Below are positions 62,218 to 64,000 of a stretch of 64,000 nucleotides of DNA, piece after piece. Made by a program: the position numbers and the translations under genes. The notes under the pieces are model-generated. The model was not told where the DNA came from. It saw nothing but the letters and a program-made list of their open reading frames with translations, and searched no databases. Numbering within the stretch: position 1 is the stretch's first letter; each line of letters begins with the position of its first letter. The DNA comes from Ignavibacteria bacterium. Its GTDB lineage: Bacteria > Bacteroidota > Ignavibacteria > Ch128b. Location: assembly GCA_013177855.1 (NCBI GenBank), contig JABLYA010000007.1, positions 62,001 through 126,000 of the forward strand, in the 5' to 3' direction.

Positions 62218-62724
62218 ATGGATAAAAAATTAAAAATATCATTTGACTTTGACGGAACTCTAACGAATTCTAAAATTTGTGAACTTGCTAAAACTCTTGT
62301 TAATAACGGTGCTGATGTATGGATTTTAACATCAAGAATTGACAATACTTTTTTTGAAAATAATACTGTATATCATTATAGCATGAACTCTGATATTAAA
62401 TATATCGCTGATATTGTTGGCATTCCACATGAAAAAATTATCTATACAAATGGTGATTGGAAGAAATATAGTTGGGCTATTGCTCAGTATTGCCATGATA
62501 AATTAGACACAGAAAGATATAATTGGAAGAAATATAGTTACATGGTTGCAGAATATTGTCCCGATAAATTAGACCCTGAGAAATATAATTGGGAAGAACA
62601 TAGCGATTATGTTGCAAGATATTGTCCTGAAAAACTTGATGCAGAGAAATATAATTGGGAACAATATAGTTGGGAAGTAGAAAAATTTTGTCCAGAAAAA
62701 TTGGTATTAAAACCTAAAAAATAA
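62218..62724 (+). CDS. HAD-type domain fused to four 22-residue repeats
   Basis: KISFDFDGTLTNSKICELAK is HAD motif I, and DVWILTSRIDN is motif II. After GIPHEKIIYTNGDW, where the motif IV Asp region would follow, the protein instead runs into four tandem units of about 22 residues with consensus N-W-x-x-Y-S-x-x-V-A-x-Y-C-P-E/D-K-L-D-x-E-K-Y. The final unit ends FCPEKLVLKPKK. The repeats resemble DUF4116-type or surface-repeat units. Loss of motif IV suggests a non-catalytic or altered phosphatase. 168 residues. Preceded by a TAnnTTTG promoter. Confidence 0.6.
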   Translation: MDKKLKISFDFDGTLTNSKICELAKTLVNNGADVWILTSRIDNTFFENNTVYHYSMNSDIKYIADIVGIPHEKIIYTNGDWKKYSWAIAQYCHDKLDTERYNWKKYSYMVAEYCPDKLDPEKYNWEEHSDYVARYCPEKLDAEKYNWEQYSWEVEKFCPEKLVLKPKK

Positions 62725-62730
62725 ATAACT

Positions 62731-63201
62731 ATGAAAAAGCTACCAAAAGAAATAGACAGAACAAAAATCTATTTTAAAGTTACAAATGAAAAAGAAAATC
62801 ATTATGGATTACAATATCATGATGGATTAGTCGAAGACATAATTCCATTTAACGATAATTCAGAAGATAGTTGTGTTGAAGGTGGTATTTATTTTACCGA
62901 TTTAGAAAACATATATGAATTCTTTGATTATGGTTGCTATATACGTCCATTAACTATTCCCGGTAACGCTAAGGTTGTATTATTTCTCCAGCTACTTCGG
63001 TGGTGGTGGACAGGAAAGTGCCACGCAATCCCTTACTGCTGTTACACTCAAACGTTAGCAACAAGCCTAAAAACCCGAACCTCTACACAGAAGTTCGGGT
63101 TTTTTGTTTTAGGTTCTTTTAAAAAATGTAGTAGTGTAATACTTTTGAAAATAGGAGTATGGTGTAATGGTAGCATAATTCTCTCCAAAAGAATTGGTTA
63201 G
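62731..63201 (+). CDS. unknown phage protein, genuine only in its first about 80 residues
   Basis: MKKLPKEIDRTKIYFKVTNE to FDYGCYIRPLTIPGNAKVV reads as a phage protein with a strand-rich N-terminal half (HYGLQYHDGLVEDIIPF; YFTDLENIYEFFDYGCY). From about 62975 the same frame becomes incoherent and runs through a terminator and a tRNA. A different gene tail in another frame starts at 62981. The 3' part was therefore replaced at this join. Confidence 0.5.
   Translation: MKKLPKEIDRTKIYFKVTNEKENHYGLQYHDGLVEDIIPFNDNSEDSCVEGGIYFTDLENIYEFFDYGCYIRPLTIPGNAKVVLFLQLLRWWWTGKCHAIPYCCYTQTLATSLKTRTSTQKFGFFVLGSFKKCSSVILLKIGVWCNGSIILSKRIG
62981..63058 (+). pseudogene. 3' tail of a GC-richer gene
   Basis: YFSSYFGGGGQESATQSLTA then VTLKR and TAG, followed at once by a strong terminator. 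Codons are richer in G/C than in neighbours, like a highly expressed gene. The body of the gene is not in the window. Confidence 0.45.
63071..63105 (+). terminator. strong terminator
   Basis: AAACCCGAAC (63071-63080) pairs with GTTCGGGTTT (63093-63102), followed by TTTT. Confidence 0.85.
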
Positions 63202-63223
63202 GGTTCAAATCCTTATACTCCTG
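63153..63223 (+). tRNA. tRNA-Trp (CCA)
   Basis: Acceptor AGGAGTA pairs with TACTCCT. Anticodon stem ATTCT/AGAAT around loop CTCCAAA gives anticodon CCA. The T-loop is GGTTCAAATCC. CCA end not encoded. Confidence 0.85.
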
Positions 63224-63263
63224 CTAAGATTACTAACAACAAATTATTAACAATAAAACTACA

Positions 63264-63348
63264 TTGTGACGTGGGTGAGCGGTGCAGCCACCAGTCTGAT
63301 AAATTGGGTACGTAAAGTACGAGGTGGTTCAACTCCCACCGTCACAAC
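63264..63348 (+). tRNA. tRNA with GAT anticodon loop and long variable arm
   Basis: Acceptor TTGTGAC/GTCACAA and anticodon stem CCAGT/ATTGG enclose loop CTGATAA, so anticodon GAT (Ile) by the standard rule. The variable region carries a hairpin GTAC-GTAAA-GTAC, as in class II tRNAs (Leu, Ser, Tyr), which is unusual for Ile. The T-loop seems to have eight bases. It might be a Tyr-type tRNA (GTA) with a one-base insertion. Confidence 0.65.
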
Positions 63349-63357
63349 AAAATATAA

Positions 63358-63432
63358 CGGCTCGTAGCTCAGCCTGGTGAGAGCGTCTGACTGATACTCA
63401 GAAGGTCGTAAGTTCAAATCCTACCGAGCCGA
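63358..63432 (+). tRNA. tRNA-Ile (GAT)
   Basis: Acceptor CGGCTCG/CGAGCCG. Anticodon stem TCTGA/TCAGA with loop CTGATAC gives GAT. Normal D- and T-arms and a normal short variable loop. Confidence 0.88.
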
Positions 63433-63550
63433 CAAATTAAAAACATTAAAAAATAGAAATTATGACATATACTTTTAAACATAAACATTTTAAATTTAGT
63501 CGCATAAGTGGCTCAGGATAATATTACCTATAAATTAAAATTAGGTGTGT

Positions 63551-63582
63551 AACCCAGAGCCAAGAAAGGTTCTGGGTTTTTT
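63551..63582 (+). terminator. strong terminator inside the tRNA cluster
   Basis: AACCCAGAGCC (63551-63561) pairs over 11 bp with GGTTCTGGGTT (63568-63578), then TTTT. It splits the cluster into two transcripts. The preceding 63433-63550 holds no gene I can support. Confidence 0.85.
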
Positions 63583-63609
63583 GTTAAGTTCTTTTTTTAT
63601 TGAAAAAAT

Positions 63610-63696
63610 GAGGGTATAGCTCAATTGGTGGAGCTTCTGACTTTTAATCAGAAGGGTGACGTATGTCCGTTGTGGGTTCGAGTCCCACTACCCTCA
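63610..63696 (+). tRNA. tRNA-Lys (TTT) with long variable arm
   Basis: Acceptor GAGGGTA/TACCCTC. D-arm GCTC/GAGC. Anticodon stem TCTGA/TCAGA with loop CTTTTAA gives TTT. T-arm GTGGG-TTCGAGT-CCCAC. Between anticodon stem and T-stem are about 18 bases that can form a small hairpin (GAC-GTAT-GTC), unusual for Lys. Confidence 0.8.
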
Positions 63697-63740
63697 CTTT
63701 AATCATTCGTATTCGTAGTTGGCGAACCAGAATACCACAA

Positions 63741-63815
63741 GGAGTAGTAGCTCAGTAGGTAGAGCGCTGGACTGAAAATCCAGGTCTTGCGGCAGTTCGA
63801 TTCTGCCCTTCTCCG
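63741..63815 (+). tRNA. tRNA-Phe (GAA)
   Basis: Acceptor GGAGTAG/CTTCTCC with one T-T mismatch. Anticodon stem CTGGA/TCCAG with loop CTGAAAA gives GAA. T-arm GGCAG/CTGCC. Confidence 0.85.
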
Positions 63816-63825
63816 CAACAAACAT

Positions 63826-63912
63826 GGTGTCTGTAATCGGTAATTGGTGTCCGACCAGATTGTGACTCTGGAAACCATAAGGTTCATGTGGGTTCGAATC
63901 CCATCAGACACC
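63826..63912 (+). tRNA. tRNA-His (GTG) with long variable arm and encoded G-1 candidate
   Basis: Acceptor GTGTCTG/CAGACAC with C73. The base before the acceptor is G, opposite C73, as expected for G-1. Anticodon stem CCAGA/TCTGG with loop TTGTGAC gives GTG. The variable region is about 16 bases with hairpin AACC-ATAA-GGTT, unlike normal tRNA-His. The Thg1-like gene in the same window makes this tRNA of interest. Confidence 0.82.
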
Positions 63913-63916
63913 CAAT

Positions 63917-63989
63917 GGTGAGGTAGCAAAGGTGGTCTATGCAGGGGACTGAAAATCCTCAAATGTGGGTTCAACTCCCACCCTCACCA
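63917..63989 (+). tRNA. second tRNA-Phe (GAA)
   Basis: Acceptor GGTGAGG/CCTCACC, anticodon loop CTGAAAA (GAA), T-arm GTGGG-TTCAACT-CCCAC. It differs strongly in sequence from the first Phe tRNA and has a short three-pair D-stem. Confidence 0.75.
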
Positions 63990-64000
63990 CAAAAGGAAAA

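Noticed and set aside
63699-63974. Minus-strand 91-residue ORF
   Set aside because: It lies entirely across three tRNA genes on the other strand; its open frame is a by-product of tRNA sequence.

Overview
The window looks like part of a very AT-rich (roughly a quarter to 30% GC by eye), large T4-like phage of a Bacteroidetes host, interrupted by segments of ordinary Bacteroidetes chromosome-type sequence. Phage evidence: dense short genes on both strands with ATGA/TAATG overlaps, a phage-type primase, T4 Rnl1-like RNA ligase, RNase HI, a Thg1-like tRNA-His guanylyltransferase, a tmRNA, seven clustered tRNAs, LemA-like and Fragile-X-F-like small membrane proteins, and many proteins beginning with a short peptide very like the T4 capsid-targeting sequence. 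Host evidence: genes with type IX secretion (gliding/Por) sorting domains, SprB and PKD repeats, a TonB protein, a sigma-54 activator fragment and a gingipain-type (C25) fragment.

Layout. 0-5.5 kb: small phage genes (GNAT, aminoglycoside-kinase-like protein, FMN reductase, deoxyribosyltransferase-like) with a broken host AAA ATPase at 1.49-1.79 kb. 5.5-8 kb: LemA-like gene, three-span membrane protein, and tmRNA on the minus strand. 8-16.5 kb: small unknown phage genes, seven of which share a C-terminal K-L-x-R-I/L tail; a scrambled host insert lies at 10.17-11.3 kb. 16.6-27.2 kb: two giant host-type T9SS-secreted proteins. 27.3-28.9 kb: phage genes. 29-31.9 kb: a third T9SS-secreted protein. 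32-36.2 kb: phage glycosyltransferases. 36.3-39.7 kb (minus): repeat protein, DUF5856-like protein, broken ferritin, zinc ribbon. 40-47.6 kb (plus): Thg1, two radical SAM enzymes, DUF3228, RNase H, RNA ligase. 47.7-48.85 kb: a second scrambled host insert. 49-58.7 kb: mostly capsid-targeting-like proteins, including amidoligase-like and kinase-like enzymes. 58.7-59.7 kb: host TonB gene. 59.7-62 kb (minus): HAD protein and primase. 62-64 kb: HAD-repeat protein and tRNA cluster.

How it fits together. Two promoter-like classes can be read by eye. A TAnnTTTG element typical of the Bacteroidetes primary sigma factor precedes enzymes of nucleic-acid metabolism. A T4-late-like TTTAATATATAAA element lies 10-40 bases before many genes with the capsid-targeting-like N-terminus. 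The simplest reading is an early set (RNA repair, tRNA, replication) and a late set of enzymes packaged in the capsid and delivered with the DNA. The packaged-enzyme set (kinase-like, acetyltransferase, amidoligases, isochorismatase-like hydrolase, HAD) is the most interesting candidate system here.

Caution: at least ten genes are interrupted by one-base changes, mostly in homopolymers, and several host pieces are truncated at both ends. This looks like an uncorrected long-read metagenomic assembly with possible chimeric joins, so host-phage adjacency should not be taken as biology without read support.
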